A DNA stretch of 64,000 bases from CBDFKJ01 sp965248805. Its GTDB lineage: Bacteria > Pseudomonadota > Alphaproteobacteria > UBA6615. The position numbers and the translations under genes were made by a program. This document shows, piece after piece, positions 14,770-23,914 of this stretch. Numbering within the stretch: the first letter of the stretch is position 1; each line of letters begins with the position of its first letter. Where the stretch lies: positions 1,994,633 through 2,058,632 of the forward strand of contig CBDFKJ010000009.1 in NCBI GenBank assembly GCA_965248805.1, read 5' to 3'. The notes under the pieces are model-generated. The model was given only the letters and a program-made list of their open reading frames with translations, searched no databases and had not been told where the DNA came from.

Positions 14770-16461
14770 GTGCTGCTTCGCCCCCGCCAGAAGACGTTTG
14801 TCGAGCGCAGTCTTCGCGCGCTCGAGGAGCACGGCAATACGATTGGGGTGGCTCCAACCGGATCAGGCAAGACTTTGATGCTCTCGGGCGTGGTCGGCCG
14901 GCTGCTGGCGGACAACGACGCCAAGGCCTGCGTGCTCGCTCACCGCGACGAGCTGACCGCGCAGAACGTCCTCAAGTTCGCCAAGGTCAATCCGGCCCTC
15001 TCGACCTCGATCATCGATTCCCGCACCAAGTCGTGGAGTGGCCGCACCACCTTCGCCATGGTCCCGACGCTCGCCCGCGCGGCCAACCTCGAGGCCATGC
15101 CGGCGCTCGACCTGGTGGTCATCGACGAGGCACATCACGCCGCCGCCGACAGCTACCGGCGGATTATCGATCGGGCCCGCAAGCGCAACCCCGACGTCCG
15201 CGCTTTCGGGGTCACTGCGACGCCCAACCGCGGTGACCGGAAGGGTCTGCGGCCGGTGTTCTCCAACGTCGCCGACCAAATCATGATGGGCGAGCTGATC
15301 GGCTCGGGTCATCTGGTGCGGCCGCACACCTTCGTCGTCGATGTCGGCGCCCGGGAGGCGCTCAGGAAGGTCCGCCGGACCGCCGCCGATTTCGACATGG
15401 CCGAAGTCGCCGCCATCATGAACACGGCGCCGATCACCGAGGCGGTGATCAAGCACTGGCGTGAAAAGGCCTCTGACCGCCAGACCGCTATTTTCTGTTC
15501 GACCGTCGATCACGCCCGCAACGTGCGCGACGCCTTCGTCGCGGCGGGCATCGATGCCGGGATGATCTGGGGCGACATGCCCGAGAGCGAGCGCGGCGCG
15601 GCGCTTGCCGCCTATCGCCGCGGCGAAACCCGGGTGATGGTCAACGTCGCGGTGCTGACCGAGGGCTGGGACCATCCGCCGACGAGCTGCGTCGTCCTGC
15701 TGCGGCCGTCTTCCTACAAGTCGACCATGATCCAGATGGTCGGCCGCGGCCTGCGCACCATCGATCCCGCCGAGTTCCCCGGCGTTATCAAGACCGACTG
15801 CATCGTGCTCGACTTCGGCATCTCCAGCCTGATGCACGGCACCCTCGAACAGGACATCGATCTCGATGGGCACGAGGCCGATGGCGAGGCGCCGATGAAG
15901 GACTGCCCGGAGTGCGGCGCCATCGTGCCGCTGGCGGTCCTGGAATGTCCGATCTGCGGCTACCAGTGGCCGTGGGAAGGCGAGGCCGCCGACGGCGGCA
16001 CGGACCGCCTCCCGCTCGATGACTTCATGATGTCGGAGATCGATCTCCTGAAGCGGTCGAGCTTCCGCTGGGCAGATCTGTTCGGCGACGACGCGGCGCT
16101 CATCGCCAACGGTTTTCATGCCTGGGGCGGGATTTTCTTTCTCGAAGGACGCTGGCATGCATTGGGCGGCGCGAAGCAACAGCAACCGCGCCTGTTGAGC
16201 ATCGGCGAGCGGACGGTCTGTCTGGCCGCGGCCGACGATTGGTTGAACGACAACGAGACCGACGAGAGCGCGCACAAGAGCCGGAGCTGGCTGAACCAGC
16301 CGGCGACCGAAAAGCAGATGCGCTACCTCCCGCCGCAATGCCGCCACGACTACGGCATGAACCGTTATCAGGCATCGGCGCTGCTCACCTTCACATTCAA
16401 CAAGCGAGCGATCCGTCGGTTGGTCATGAATCAGGCGGGCGAGCAGAGAGAGGCCGCGTGA
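14770..16461 (+). CDS. SF2 DEAD/DEAH-box helicase with zinc finger
   Basis: 563 aa from GTG 14770; longer frames overlap the previous gene fully. Walker A APTGSGKT (about 28-35) and DEAH (119-122) are clear. So are motif III/TAT-like GVTATPNRGDR, the helicase C-terminal ERGAALAAYRRGETRVMVNVAVLTEGWDHP and motif VI QMVGRGLR. Two cysteine pairs follow (CPEC...CPIC, about 378-396). It is a DNA-unwinding enzyme of the phage replication or recombination module. Intact. Confidence 0.92.
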   Translation: MLLRPRQKTFVERSLRALEEHGNTIGVAPTGSGKTLMLSGVVGRLLADNDAKACVLAHRDELTAQNVLKFAKVNPALSTSIIDSRTKSWSGRTTFAMVPTLARAANLEAMPALDLVVIDEAHHAAADSYRRIIDRARKRNPDVRAFGVTATPNRGDRKGLRPVFSNVADQIMMGELIGSGHLVRPHTFVVDVGAREALRKVRRTAADFDMAEVAAIMNTAPITEAVIKHWREKASDRQTAIFCSTVDHARNVRDAFVAAGIDAGMIWGDMPESERGAALAAYRRGETRVMVNVAVLTEGWDHPPTSCVVLLRPSSYKSTMIQMVGRGLRTIDPAEFPGVIKTDCIVLDFGISSLMHGTLEQDIDLDGHEADGEAPMKDCPECGAIVPLAVLECPICGYQWPWEGEAADGGTDRLPLDDFMMSEIDLLKRSSFRWADLFGDDAALIANGFHAWGGIFFLEGRWHALGGAKQQQPRLLSIGERTVCLAAADDWLNDNETDESAHKSRSWLNQPATEKQMRYLPPQCRHDYGMNRYQASALLTFTFNKRAIRRLVMNQAGEQREAA

Positions 16462-16505
16462 TGGTTGTCCCACGGCCGCACTCACTCACTCCCATTGGAG
16501 TCGTG

Positions 16506-16949
16506 CTAGGCGACCCCGACAACCAGACGCTTGCCGAACACCGCCAGCGCGTCCTCGATACGTCCGATCTTCGAGGCGTGCTCCGGGTTCAAGAGGCGCC
16601 GAACGTCGCTTTCGTGGACCCCCATATGCTTGGCCAAGGCCACTTTGGTCATGCCCGAGGTGCGCAGTTCAGTATAAAGCGCCGCCTTGGCAGCGATCAC
16701 CGCCGGTGCCGCGACCATCGTGCGCCCGCGCGCCGGCGACGGCGCGGGGATTTCGCCCCCTTCGATCATGGTGGTGGCGAGAAGTTCGCGCAGGAGGTCC
16801 GACGCTTCCGTCAGCGCCTCGTCACGATCAGCCCCGTCGGTTGCACCCCATCCGAAATCGGGGAGGGTTACGACAACGCGCCCGTCCTCGTCAGTTTCCA
16901 ATTCTGCGGGGTAGGCAAACGCCGCCCGCGATGCTGGATATCGTGCCAT
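16506..16949 (-). CDS. hicB: HicB-family antitoxin with HTH
   Basis: 147 aa. The N-terminal HicB fold (YPAELETDEDGRVVVTLPDFGWGATDGADRDEALTEASDLLRELLATTM) is followed by a C-terminal helix-turn-helix (SGMTKVALAKHMGVHESDVRRLLNPEH) for operator binding. It neutralises HicA and represses the operon. It lies 27 nt downstream of hicA. ATG 16949 is chosen over 16964 because an AGG ribosome site precedes it. The pair stands on the opposite strand inside the replication genes. Confidence 0.92.
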   Translation of the reverse strand: MARYPASRAAFAYPAELETDEDGRVVVTLPDFGWGATDGADRDEALTEASDLLRELLATTMIEGGEIPAPSPARGRTMVAAPAVIAAKAALYTELRTSGMTKVALAKHMGVHESDVRRLLNPEHASKIGRIEDALAVFGKRLVVGVA

Positions 16950-16976
16950 AGCGACCTGCCTCACAGTTTTGAAACA

Positions 16977-17189
16977 TTATATCTCATCGCGTTTCAGCCC
17001 GAGGTCACGGAGCATCTTGCGAAGCAACCCCTTGCCAATTTCCTTCTTGCGGTCTTTGACCGTCGTCTTCCGGTCGCCGTAGTACAGCGTGCCGTGGCTG
17101 CCGGGACCTTCGGTGGCGGCGAAATAGACCTCGACGCCCCTCAGACGCCCAAGCTTCCGAATGGCACGTATGAATTGGGCTCCCGTCAT
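16977..17189 (-). CDS. hicA: HicA-family mRNA interferase toxin
   Basis: 70 aa from ATG 17189. The family signature is complete: N-terminal helix TGAQFIRAIRKLG, catalytic histidine in PGSHGTLYYGDRKTTV (H32), and C-terminal GKGLLRKMLRDLGL. HicA is a dsRBD-like ribonuclease acting on mRNA. The upstream ATG at 17207 lies inside the promoter, so the second ATG is preferred and translation may be leaderless. Intact, so the module could help retain the defective prophage. Confidence 0.92.
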   Translation of the reverse strand: MTGAQFIRAIRKLGRLRGVEVYFAATEGPGSHGTLYYGDRKTTVKDRKKEIGKGLLRKMLRDLGLKRDEI

Positions 17190-17195
17190 GATCCA

Positions 17196-17224
17196 AGTAT
17201 CGGGCATTTATGCTCGATTGTCAA
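17196..17224 (-). promoter_or_regulatory. hicAB promoter
   Basis: TTGACA (17224-17219), a 17-nt spacer and GATACT (17201-17196) on the minus strand. The expected start of transcription falls at or next to the hicA ATG (17189), suggesting a leaderless or near-leaderless transcript. Confidence 0.6.
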
Positions 17225-17454
17225 GAGGAAAATCGGGCAGTTTTGCTCGAAGAGCGGACCAGGCCTCAACACATTCGATGTAAAGGAGTCATTTAGTGCG
17301 TCCTCTGATTCGTAGCCTATTTCAACCGCTGCGCCAGCGTTGGCGCTGGTGGATGACGACGAGGGCAGCAGGAAAATGAGCGACAACGCGAAACAGTCTG
17401 AGTGCCCGCTGGAGCGACGTGTTCGACCGCCTGTCCGAGGCTGAGTGATGATTG

Positions 17455-17847
17455 ATGAACATGCACCATCATCGGCGCCGGCTTTACTCCCGCGAGCCGT
17501 TCTGCGTCGTCTGCCGGCGGCCGCCGCGCGGCTTCGGTTGGTTCGATACGTCAGGATTCCGGCCCCCGCGTCAGCCGGTGAAATTCTGCTCGATGGTCTG
17601 CCAGGAGCACTGGACCCGCCGCGCGCGGCGGAGCACCGCCGTGATTGATCTCAGCGAACAGGAGCGTGCGGCCATCCGCGCCGCCATGAAGCCGGTCGCC
17701 GAGATCATGGAAGAGATCGGCTGGCCGACGCGACTCGCGGAACTCACCGAGGCCCACGTTCTGGCCCTGATCGAGGTCGCGGTCGGCGGCTTCCAGGACG
17801 CCATGCACGCCACCGCCGCGGCCGACGACACGGAAGTCCCGTTCTGA
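17455..17847 (+). CDS. DUF6511-like phage zinc-binding protein
   Basis: About 130 aa. Residues 10-55 hold FCVVCRRPPRGFGWFD and FCSMVCQEHW, a four-cysteine zinc site. The C-terminal half (LSEQERAAIRAAMKPVAEIMEEIGWPTRLAELTEAHVLALIEVAVGGFQDAM) is a conserved helical domain of alphaproteobacterial phages ending near PF. TTG 17452 or ATG 17461 are other starts. Its stop overlaps the next start. The 200 bp upstream holds only a possible remnant (ATG 17374, frame broken). Confidence 0.7.
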   Translation: MNMHHHRRRLYSREPFCVVCRRPPRGFGWFDTSGFRPPRQPVKFCSMVCQEHWTRRARRSTAVIDLSEQERAAIRAAMKPVAEIMEEIGWPTRLAELTEAHVLALIEVAVGGFQDAMHATAAADDTEVPF

Positions 17848-18614
17848 TGCTGGACTTCAATCATTCGGCCAAATTCGCCGAGCAGGTGACCACTCTGATC
17901 GACGAGGCTCTGGTGGCCGGGAACGCGGCGCTGCCACCTCGCGACTATCTCGGCGGCTCACGCCTCGGCGTCCCGTGCGAGCGCGCGCTCCAGTACGAGT
18001 TTGCCCGGGCGCCGAAGGACGACGGCGCCGATTTCGACGGTAAGACGCTGCGCATCTTCGCGGCCGGCCATGTCTTCGAGGATCTGGCCATTAGCTGGCT
18101 GCGCGCCGCCGGGTTCGATCTCTACACCACCCGCGGCAACCGGCCGGACGGCGGCCAGTTCGGCTTCTTGGTCGCCGGCGGGCGCATCCGCGGACATGTG
18201 GACGGCATCATCGCCGCCGGTCCCGAAGGCCTGCTGCCGGGCTGTCCAGCGCTCTGGGAGTGCAAGTCCCTCAACGCGAAGTCGTGGAAGGACACGGTAA
18301 AGCGCGGGCTTGCCGTCTCCAAGCCGGTCTACGCCGCTCAGATCGCGGTCTATCAGGCCTACATGGAAGCGAGCGTGCTGGGCATCTCGGCCAACCCGGC
18401 GCTGTTCACCGCGATCAACAAGGACACCGCCGAGCTTCATCACGAGCTGGTGCCGTTCGACGGCGCGCTCGCGCAGGCGGCGAGCGACAAGGCGGTGCGC
18501 ATCATCAACGCGACCGAGGCCGGCGAACTGCTGCCGCGCATCGCGCAGTCCGCCGACTTCCACGAATGCCGGTTCTGCGCCTGGGCGGACCGCTGCTGGA
18601 GGGCCGAGCCGTGA
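17847..18614 (+). CDS. PD-(D/E)XK nuclease, Cas4/RecB-like with Fe-S cysteines
   Basis: 255 aa. The catalytic core is visible: GHVFED (about 75-80), RGHVDGII (D119) and WECKS (E138, K140). Cysteines C44 (VPCERALQYEF) and C241/C244/C250 (CRFCAWADRCW) match the four-cysteine iron-sulfur site of Cas4 and AddB-type exonucleases. It is likely a phage ssDNA or end-processing nuclease working with the nearby helicase and primase. No CRISPR genes are near, so it is not an adaptation protein. Intact. Confidence 0.85.
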   Translation: MLDFNHSAKFAEQVTTLIDEALVAGNAALPPRDYLGGSRLGVPCERALQYEFARAPKDDGADFDGKTLRIFAAGHVFEDLAISWLRAAGFDLYTTRGNRPDGGQFGFLVAGGRIRGHVDGIIAAGPEGLLPGCPALWECKSLNAKSWKDTVKRGLAVSKPVYAAQIAVYQAYMEASVLGISANPALFTAINKDTAELHHELVPFDGALAQAASDKAVRIINATEAGELLPRIAQSADFHECRFCAWADRCWRAEP

Positions 18615-18633
18615 GCGCGCTGGAGGGTGAGCG

Positions 18634-19233
18634 GTGACTGAAGCCTATCCCCTGCACTGGCCCGAAGGGTGGCCGCGCACGCTCGAGCGTAAGCGGCTGT
18701 GGTCTCTGCCCGGAGGTCGCGGTGCGACACCGGAATGGGACGCCGGGCTTGATCGTCTGACCGGCGAGCTGCGTCGCCTGGGCGCCGTTAACATCGTCGT
18801 CTCCACCAATCAGCCATTGCGCCGCGACGGACTGCCTTACCTAGCCACGCGAAGGATCGAAGATCCCGGCGCGGCCGTTTTTTTCATGTTTGATCGCCGA
18901 CAGATGGCGATGGCGCAGGATCGCTACGAACTGCTCGCCGACAACATCAGATCCCTGGCTCTGGCGATCGAGGGCATGCGGCAGATGCAGCGCCACGGCG
19001 GCGGTCACATGATGGAGAGGGCGTTTGCGGGCTTTGCGGCGCTGCCGCCGCCAAGCGCCACCAACGGCCGACCCTGGACCGAAGTGCTCGGCCTGTCGGC
19101 CACAGCATCACGGGACGAAATCGAGAAAGCCTATCGGCGCCGCGCGAAAACCGCGCACCCCGACCACGGCGGCTCGACCGAAGCCATGGCCACCCTCAAC
19201 GTCGCCTACGATGAGGCACGCGCGAGGCAATGA
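18634..19233 (+). CDS. J-domain (DnaJ-like) phage protein
   Basis: 199 aa from GTG 18634 with a GGAGG ribosome site. The C-terminal 65 residues are a J domain (WTEVLGLSATASRDEIEKAYRRRAKTAHPDHGGS...LNVAYDEA) with the HPD motif needed to stimulate DnaK ATPase. The N-terminal part (LERKRLWSLPGGRGATPEWDAGLDRLTGELRRLGAVNIVVSTNQPLR) is a phage-specific region. It probably recruits host DnaK for replication complex remodelling, as lambda does; this is inferred. Confidence 0.85.
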   Translation: MTEAYPLHWPEGWPRTLERKRLWSLPGGRGATPEWDAGLDRLTGELRRLGAVNIVVSTNQPLRRDGLPYLATRRIEDPGAAVFFMFDRRQMAMAQDRYELLADNIRSLALAIEGMRQMQRHGGGHMMERAFAGFAALPPPSATNGRPWTEVLGLSATASRDEIEKAYRRRAKTAHPDHGGSTEAMATLNVAYDEARARQ

Positions 19234-19249
19234 ACAACAGGGTGCCGGC

Positions 19250-19458
19250 ATGACACACACCTGCCATTGGCCGGGCTGCAGCCGCGCAGTGCCGCCGCGC
19301 GTGTGGGGCTGCCGCGAGCACTGGTTCCGGCTTCCCCGGTGCCTGCGGAACCGCATCTGGTCGGCCTATAGGCCGACCAGGAGACCGACAAGAAACCGAG
19401 CGCGGAATACGTGCAAGCCGCCCGCGCTGTCCAGCAGTGGATTGGAGCACACCGATGA
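19250..19458 (+). pseudogene. Small zinc-binding phage protein with frameshift at a palindrome
   Basis: Begins MTHTCHWPGCSRAVPPRVWGCREHWFRLPRCLRNRIWSAYRP, typical of a conserved phage protein with CxxxxC and CxxH ligands. Coding quality then jumps to the next frame (QETDKKPSAEYVQAARAVQQWIGAHR, stop at 19456-19458 overlapping the next start by ATGA). One base is missing at about 19370, at the centre of a perfect 24-bp palindrome (19357-19380). Confidence 0.7.
19357..19380. repeat. Perfect 24-bp palindrome at a frameshift
   Basis: Two 12-bp arms CTGGTCGGCCTA and its complement meet with no loop. The reading-frame break of the surrounding gene lies inside it. Template switching that perfects a quasi-palindrome commonly leaves such a frameshift. 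Confidence 0.85.
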
Positions 19459-21653
19459 CCGACGACGTGAAGAACAACGACGACGTAGTCGACCTGAACC
19501 GCTGGCGCGATTTCAACGACGCCGAGCCCCAGCGTCTTGACGGCGCCTGGCCCGCTCATGAGGTTGAGAGTGCCGACGAGATCAAGTCGCGCATGCTCGT
19601 CAACATCCGCGGCGTGCTTTCATATCTGCTGCCGGGCGGCGTCTTCCAGCGCGGCAAGTTCCTGGTCGGTGACATCCACGGCAACCGGGGCGACAGCCTC
19701 AATGTCGAGATCGAGGGCCGCAAGGCCGGCATGTGGCACGACTTCGCGACCGGCGAGGGCGGCGACATCATCGGGCTGTGGGCGGCGGCGACCGGCCGCG
19801 ACATTCGGGTCGATTTTCAGACCGTCATCCTCGACATCCTCGCCTGGCTCGAGGGCCGTACCCGGACCCTGCAAGAAGACCGGGTCGGCAAGCCTCGAAG
19901 AAAGAAGCCGCCGGTCGACGAACTCGGCCCAATCACCACCAAGTGGGACTATCTCGATGACGACGGCCGGCTGATTGCCGTCGTCTATTGCTATGATCCG
20001 CCCGGCGGCAAGCAGTTCCGGCCCTGGGACGTGCGGGCGCGTAAAGCGCGAGCGCCCGATCCGCGCCCGCTTTACAACCGGCCCGGCATCAAGGCGGCCT
20101 CCGAGGTCATTCTGGTCGAGGGCGAGAAATCCGCCGCGGCGCTGATCGAACAAGGGATCTCCGCCACCACCGCCATGAACGGCGCTTCGGCGCCGGTTGC
20201 AAAGACCGACTGGTCGCCGCTCAAGGGCAAGCGCGTGCTGATCTGGCCCGATCACGACGAACCCGGCCGGCAATACGCAGAGGTCGCATCCCAGGCGGTG
20301 CTCACCGCCGGCGCCGCATCGGTCGCCGTTCTCAATCCGCCCGGCAATAAGCCGGACAAGTGGGATGCGGCCGACGCGGTGGCCGAGCACATGGATGTCA
20401 CATCGTTCATCGCCACCGCCCCGCGCCAGGCCGTGCGACCCGTCGAAAAGCCGCTGGAACTCCCTGACTGGTTTGCCACCCGCTATGCCGGCGGCGCGCC
20501 AAAACAGCAGTTTCTGGTCGACGGCTCGATTCCCCTGGGCGTCGTCTCGGTGCTCGCCGCCATGGGCGATACCGGCAAGGGCATGATCACTCTGGATCTG
20601 GCGCTGTCGGTTGCCACCGGAAAGCCGCGCGCGGTCTCGGTCAGCCCCGAGCCCATGGCCTTGGGCGGTGCGGTGCGCGCCTTCGGCACCGCCGTCGTGA
20701 TCACCGCCGAGGACGACGAGGCTGAGGTGCACCGCCGTCTCGAACGCCTCGATCCCGAACGGGCACGCCTCAAACAGCCCGAACGGCTGATCGTGGTGCC
20801 GCTGCCCAACGCCGGCGGGCCGATCCCGCTCGTCACTTCGGGCCGCAATGGCCCCGAAGCGACCGCGCGGTTCCACGATCTGCGCGACCAACTCGCCGGC
20901 ATCGCCGATCTCAGGCTGGTGGTGCTCGATCCCCTGTCGTCCTTCATCCATGCCGACGTCAATGCCGATCCGGCCGCCAGCAGTTTCGTCACCGGACTGC
21001 TCGCAGGCCTCGCCACCGAGACCGGCGCCGCAATCATCGTCGCTCACCACATGCGCAAGCCCCAGGGCAACCGGCCGATATCAACAGTCGAGCAGGCGCG
21101 CGACGCGGTGCGCGGCACCAGCGCCCTCGTCGACGGCGTGCGCCTAGTCTACGCGCTCTGGCCAACGTCCGAAGACTATCAGCGCGGCGTGTTCAAGGCT
21201 CTCGACGAGAAGCCTGCTCGCAACGCCGTGTTCCAGGGCGCCGTGGTCAAAGCCAATGGTACCGTCGACCGCACCATCCGCACCTATCTCAGGGCGCCCA
21301 CCGGGCTGCTGGCCGACATCACGGAGCGCTTGGATGAACGGCGCACGGCGGCCGCGGAGTTCTCCGAAGCGCTGATCGCCTCAATCGCGCGGGCGGCTAA
21401 GAAAGGCCACCCGTTCACCCATACCGGTGGGAACGGCGTCTATCGCCAGCGCCATCGCCTTGCGGCCATCTTTCACGACGTCACCCGCAAGCGCATCGAG
21501 GCCCTGGTGCAGGAACTGCTCAACGAGAGCGTCCTGGTCAAAGGCAAGGCCTCCGGCTCGAAGGAGGACAAGTGGCTCGACGTACCCACCGGACCCTTCG
21601 CCGAGGGCGTCGGCGAGTTCGTTTTGGGCGCTGATAAGGGGGAGAACAAATGA
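19455..21653 (+). CDS. Phage primase-helicase (TOPRIM plus RepA/AAA_25 ATPase)
   Basis: 732 aa. The N-terminal part has primase zinc-ribbon-like context (GRKAGMWHDFATGEGGDIIGLWA). A TOPRIM motif VILVEGEKSAAALIEQGI starts near residue 217, with WPDHDEPG further on. The C-terminal half is a RepA-like hexameric helicase domain with Walker A AAMGDTGKG (about 370) and Walker B LVVLDPLSSF (about 489). It should prime and unwind phage DNA. The next 300 bp is repeat-rich, and a resolvase follows. Intact. Confidence 0.9.
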   Translation: MTDDVKNNDDVVDLNRWRDFNDAEPQRLDGAWPAHEVESADEIKSRMLVNIRGVLSYLLPGGVFQRGKFLVGDIHGNRGDSLNVEIEGRKAGMWHDFATGEGGDIIGLWAAATGRDIRVDFQTVILDILAWLEGRTRTLQEDRVGKPRRKKPPVDELGPITTKWDYLDDDGRLIAVVYCYDPPGGKQFRPWDVRARKARAPDPRPLYNRPGIKAASEVILVEGEKSAAALIEQGISATTAMNGASAPVAKTDWSPLKGKRVLIWPDHDEPGRQYAEVASQAVLTAGAASVAVLNPPGNKPDKWDAADAVAEHMDVTSFIATAPRQAVRPVEKPLELPDWFATRYAGGAPKQQFLVDGSIPLGVVSVLAAMGDTGKGMITLDLALSVATGKPRAVSVSPEPMALGGAVRAFGTAVVITAEDDEAEVHRRLERLDPERARLKQPERLIVVPLPNAGGPIPLVTSGRNGPEATARFHDLRDQLAGIADLRLVVLDPLSSFIHADVNADPAASSFVTGLLAGLATETGAAIIVAHHMRKPQGNRPISTVEQARDAVRGTSALVDGVRLVYALWPTSEDYQRGVFKALDEKPARNAVFQGAVVKANGTVDRTIRTYLRAPTGLLADITERLDERRTAAAEFSEALIASIARAAKKGHPFTHTGGNGVYRQRHRLAAIFHDVTRKRIEALVQELLNESVLVKGKASGSKEDKWLDVPTGPFAEGVGEFVLGADKGENK

Positions 21654-21668
21654 GGGTCATATCCAATC

Positions 21669-21960
21669 TCGTTCCCGCTTCCCGACCCTTCCCGCACCGT
21701 TCCCGGGAAGCAAATCTCGTTCCCGCTTCCCGCTTCCCGCCGGGAACGAAAATTCGACGGGAACGAAAACGCCAATATTTTCAACTCTTTATCGACTTCG
21801 CACCGTTCCCGTTCCCGAGTTGGGCGGGAACGAAAAAGCCAATGATTTCAAAGGTTACCGCTTCCCACACACCCCCCCCTTACGGGGGAGGGTGTGTGTG
21901 TGCGTGTGGGGACACACACACACCCCCTCTGGTGGGAAGGTGCGGTTCCCGGCTGGTTGC
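21669..21960. repeat. TTCCCG/GGGAACGAAAA repeat cluster, putative replication origin
   Basis: At least ten TTCCCG hexamers and several inverted CGGGAA copies lie between 21669 and 21955. GGGAACGAAAA occurs three times, and an AT-rich stretch (about 21772-21793) sits among them. Two overlapping GC/CA-rich inverted repeats follow (about 21866-21925) that can fold into alternative hairpins. Placed just after the primase-helicase gene, this resembles an iteron-type phage origin. No protein-coding signal is seen in 21654-21978. Confidence 0.55.
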
Positions 21961-21978
21961 TGAGATCCGGAGCACGAA

Positions 21979-22521
21979 ATGACCGATCCGACCGTGTTCA
22001 AAAAATCACAGCCCGATGAGGCGCCCCAGCCGGCGATGGCGAGCGGCGCAATCGGCGATGTCATCCTCGCGCTCGATCTCGGCACCATGACCGGCTGGGC
22101 GCTGCGCAGCCCGGACGGCACGAAGACGAGCGGCACGGAATCGTTCCGGCCGGACCGCTTCGAGGGCGGCGGCATGCGCTACCTCCGCTTCAAACACTGG
22201 CTGACCGAGCTCAAGAACACCGCCGGCGGCATCCATGCCATCTTCTTCGAAGAGGTCCGCCGCCATGCCGGCACCAACGCGGCCCACATCTACGGCGGCT
22301 TCCTGGCGCACGTGACCGCCTGGTGCGAGCACCACGGAATTCCCTACCGGGGCGTGCCGGTCGGCACCATCAAGCGCCACGTCACCGGCAAGGGCAACGC
22401 GTCCAAGCAGGCGGTAATCTCCGCCGTCCGCGAGCGCGGTTTTGACCCTACCGACGACAACGAGGCCGACGCCATCGCGCTGCTTCTATGGGCGACCGAT
22501 GCCCGGGCGGGTGCGCGATGA
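21979..22521 (+). CDS. RuvC-like Holliday junction resolvase
   Basis: 180 aa. The RNase H-like fold motifs are visible: ILALDLGTMTGWAL (first Asp), FFEEVRRHAGTNAAHIYGGF (Glu) and DDNEADAIALLLWA (last acidic pair). It cleaves branched DNA from replication or recombination before packaging. ATGA overlaps with the next gene. Intact. Confidence 0.88.
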   Translation: MTDPTVFKKSQPDEAPQPAMASGAIGDVILALDLGTMTGWALRSPDGTKTSGTESFRPDRFEGGGMRYLRFKHWLTELKNTAGGIHAIFFEEVRRHAGTNAAHIYGGFLAHVTAWCEHHGIPYRGVPVGTIKRHVTGKGNASKQAVISAVRERGFDPTDDNEADAIALLLWATDARAGAR

Positions 22522-22763
22522 ACGGGCCCGATCTGCTCCGTCACGCCGCCGGCGTCGTCGACAAGCGTAGGTCCGACTACGGCGAGCCCGAGGACCTGTT
22601 CGCGAACATCGCCCGGCGCGGGTCACAGGTGGGCTGGTCGACGCTGTCGCAACTCCCGGCCCATGAGCGCCACGTCGCCGTCGGCGGACCCAAGATCACC
22701 GGAGCGATGGCGAAAATCTTAGATCGCATAGGCGACAAGATGAGCAACCTACGATGCGCGTAA
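22518..22763 (+). CDS. Small phage protein, DUF6378-like N-terminus (81 aa)
   Basis: MNGPDLLRHAAGVVDKRRSDYGEPEDLFANIARRGS resembles the N-terminus of a phage family (DUF6378) that normally continues with W..VLG...V...LK.AR. The rest here does not fit, so it may be frameshifted or divergent. 22764-22937 shows no gene. Confidence 0.45.
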   Translation: MNGPDLLRHAAGVVDKRRSDYGEPEDLFANIARRGSQVGWSTLSQLPAHERHVAVGGPKITGAMAKILDRIGDKMSNLRCA

Positions 22764-23914
22764 CTTTTCGGAGGCACGAACGTGAGCCAATATTGCGACT
22801 GCTGTTTGCAACCGAGTTACGAAAGGACGAACGCATGAGGGCTGAAAATTGAACCACGAACCGCTATGTAATGACGCCGCGGCGTTGCCAAGGAAACGGC
22901 GTCATGAGCGGCAGACCATGGTCGGAGAAAATAAACTATGCAGACTGACATGCACTTCTATGGGACGTACGTCCTGGCTCGCGCGGCGGGGGTACCGGCG
23001 AACGACGCTCACACCATCGCTTACGCGGCACAGTTCGTAGACGATTCCACTAAACAAGACAGCATATGCCATCCAGACGGCGGGCTGCTCTATGGAATAG
23101 CATCCGCGCATCACGACAAGCAGTGTGTGATTAACAGCAGGGTCAAACCTGAAGAACAGCGCCGCGTCTGGGTGCCGTTTCATTTCATTCCAGGAGGCAG
23201 GGGCGAGACGCTCGAGGAGCGGCTGCTTTGCGTCAAGGACAGCGAAATCGCGCGGGAGATGATGGAGCATCATGTCGAGGCGGCGCGCACGCGAAATTTC
23301 GGGATGGAGCTTCTTGGAATCGCCGCTCATGTCTACATGGACACGTTTTCTCACTATGGGTTTTCGGGGATCGGCTCTGAGTACAATGCAGTGGACGGAG
23401 ACTCCTTTGAACTCATCGGGGTTAGCGATCCAGAAATGAAACGCTATGTGGAGAGCAAGCGGGCGACATTTATCGAAAAATACAATCTACGGTCAATCGC
23501 CTCTTGGGGTATCGAGATGGCGACCGGCGCTTTGGGACATGGAGGCGTCGCCACATACCCCGACAGGCCATTCCTGCATTGGCGCGTCGCCTTCGTGAAG
23601 GACCGGCCCGGCAATGGGGGCGTATCCGACCGTGATAACCCGAGGACCTATCTTGAGGGCTGCGAGAAGATGCATGGATACTTCTCACGATTCGCGCAGC
23701 AGCATTATGCGAACTCGGAGCCCCTACCATTTGATGCGATCAGGGACCGAGTCGAAGAGATTATCCGATCTGAAGGAAAGAAAGACGACCGCATCGAACT
23801 GTGGCGGTCTGCGATTCGCGAAAATTCAATCTATCGGTCAGAACCGGATGAGGCGAGGGTCTGAACCGCTCCGGGTTTGGCGGAGGCTCCAACTCTTGAG
23901 AAAGTGGAGCCATT

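Noticed and set aside
14863..16485. Long minus-strand open frames across the helicase gene, and similar ones opposite the primase-helicase, IS and dehydrogenase genes
   Set aside because: They are shadows of high-GC genes: no domain, arginine/alanine/proline-rich composition, and the opposite strand has clear family motifs.
21866..21925. Rho-independent terminator for the primase-helicase operon
   Set aside because: The hairpins are CA/GT- and C/G-rich with no T-tract, so I list them only as part of the repeat region.
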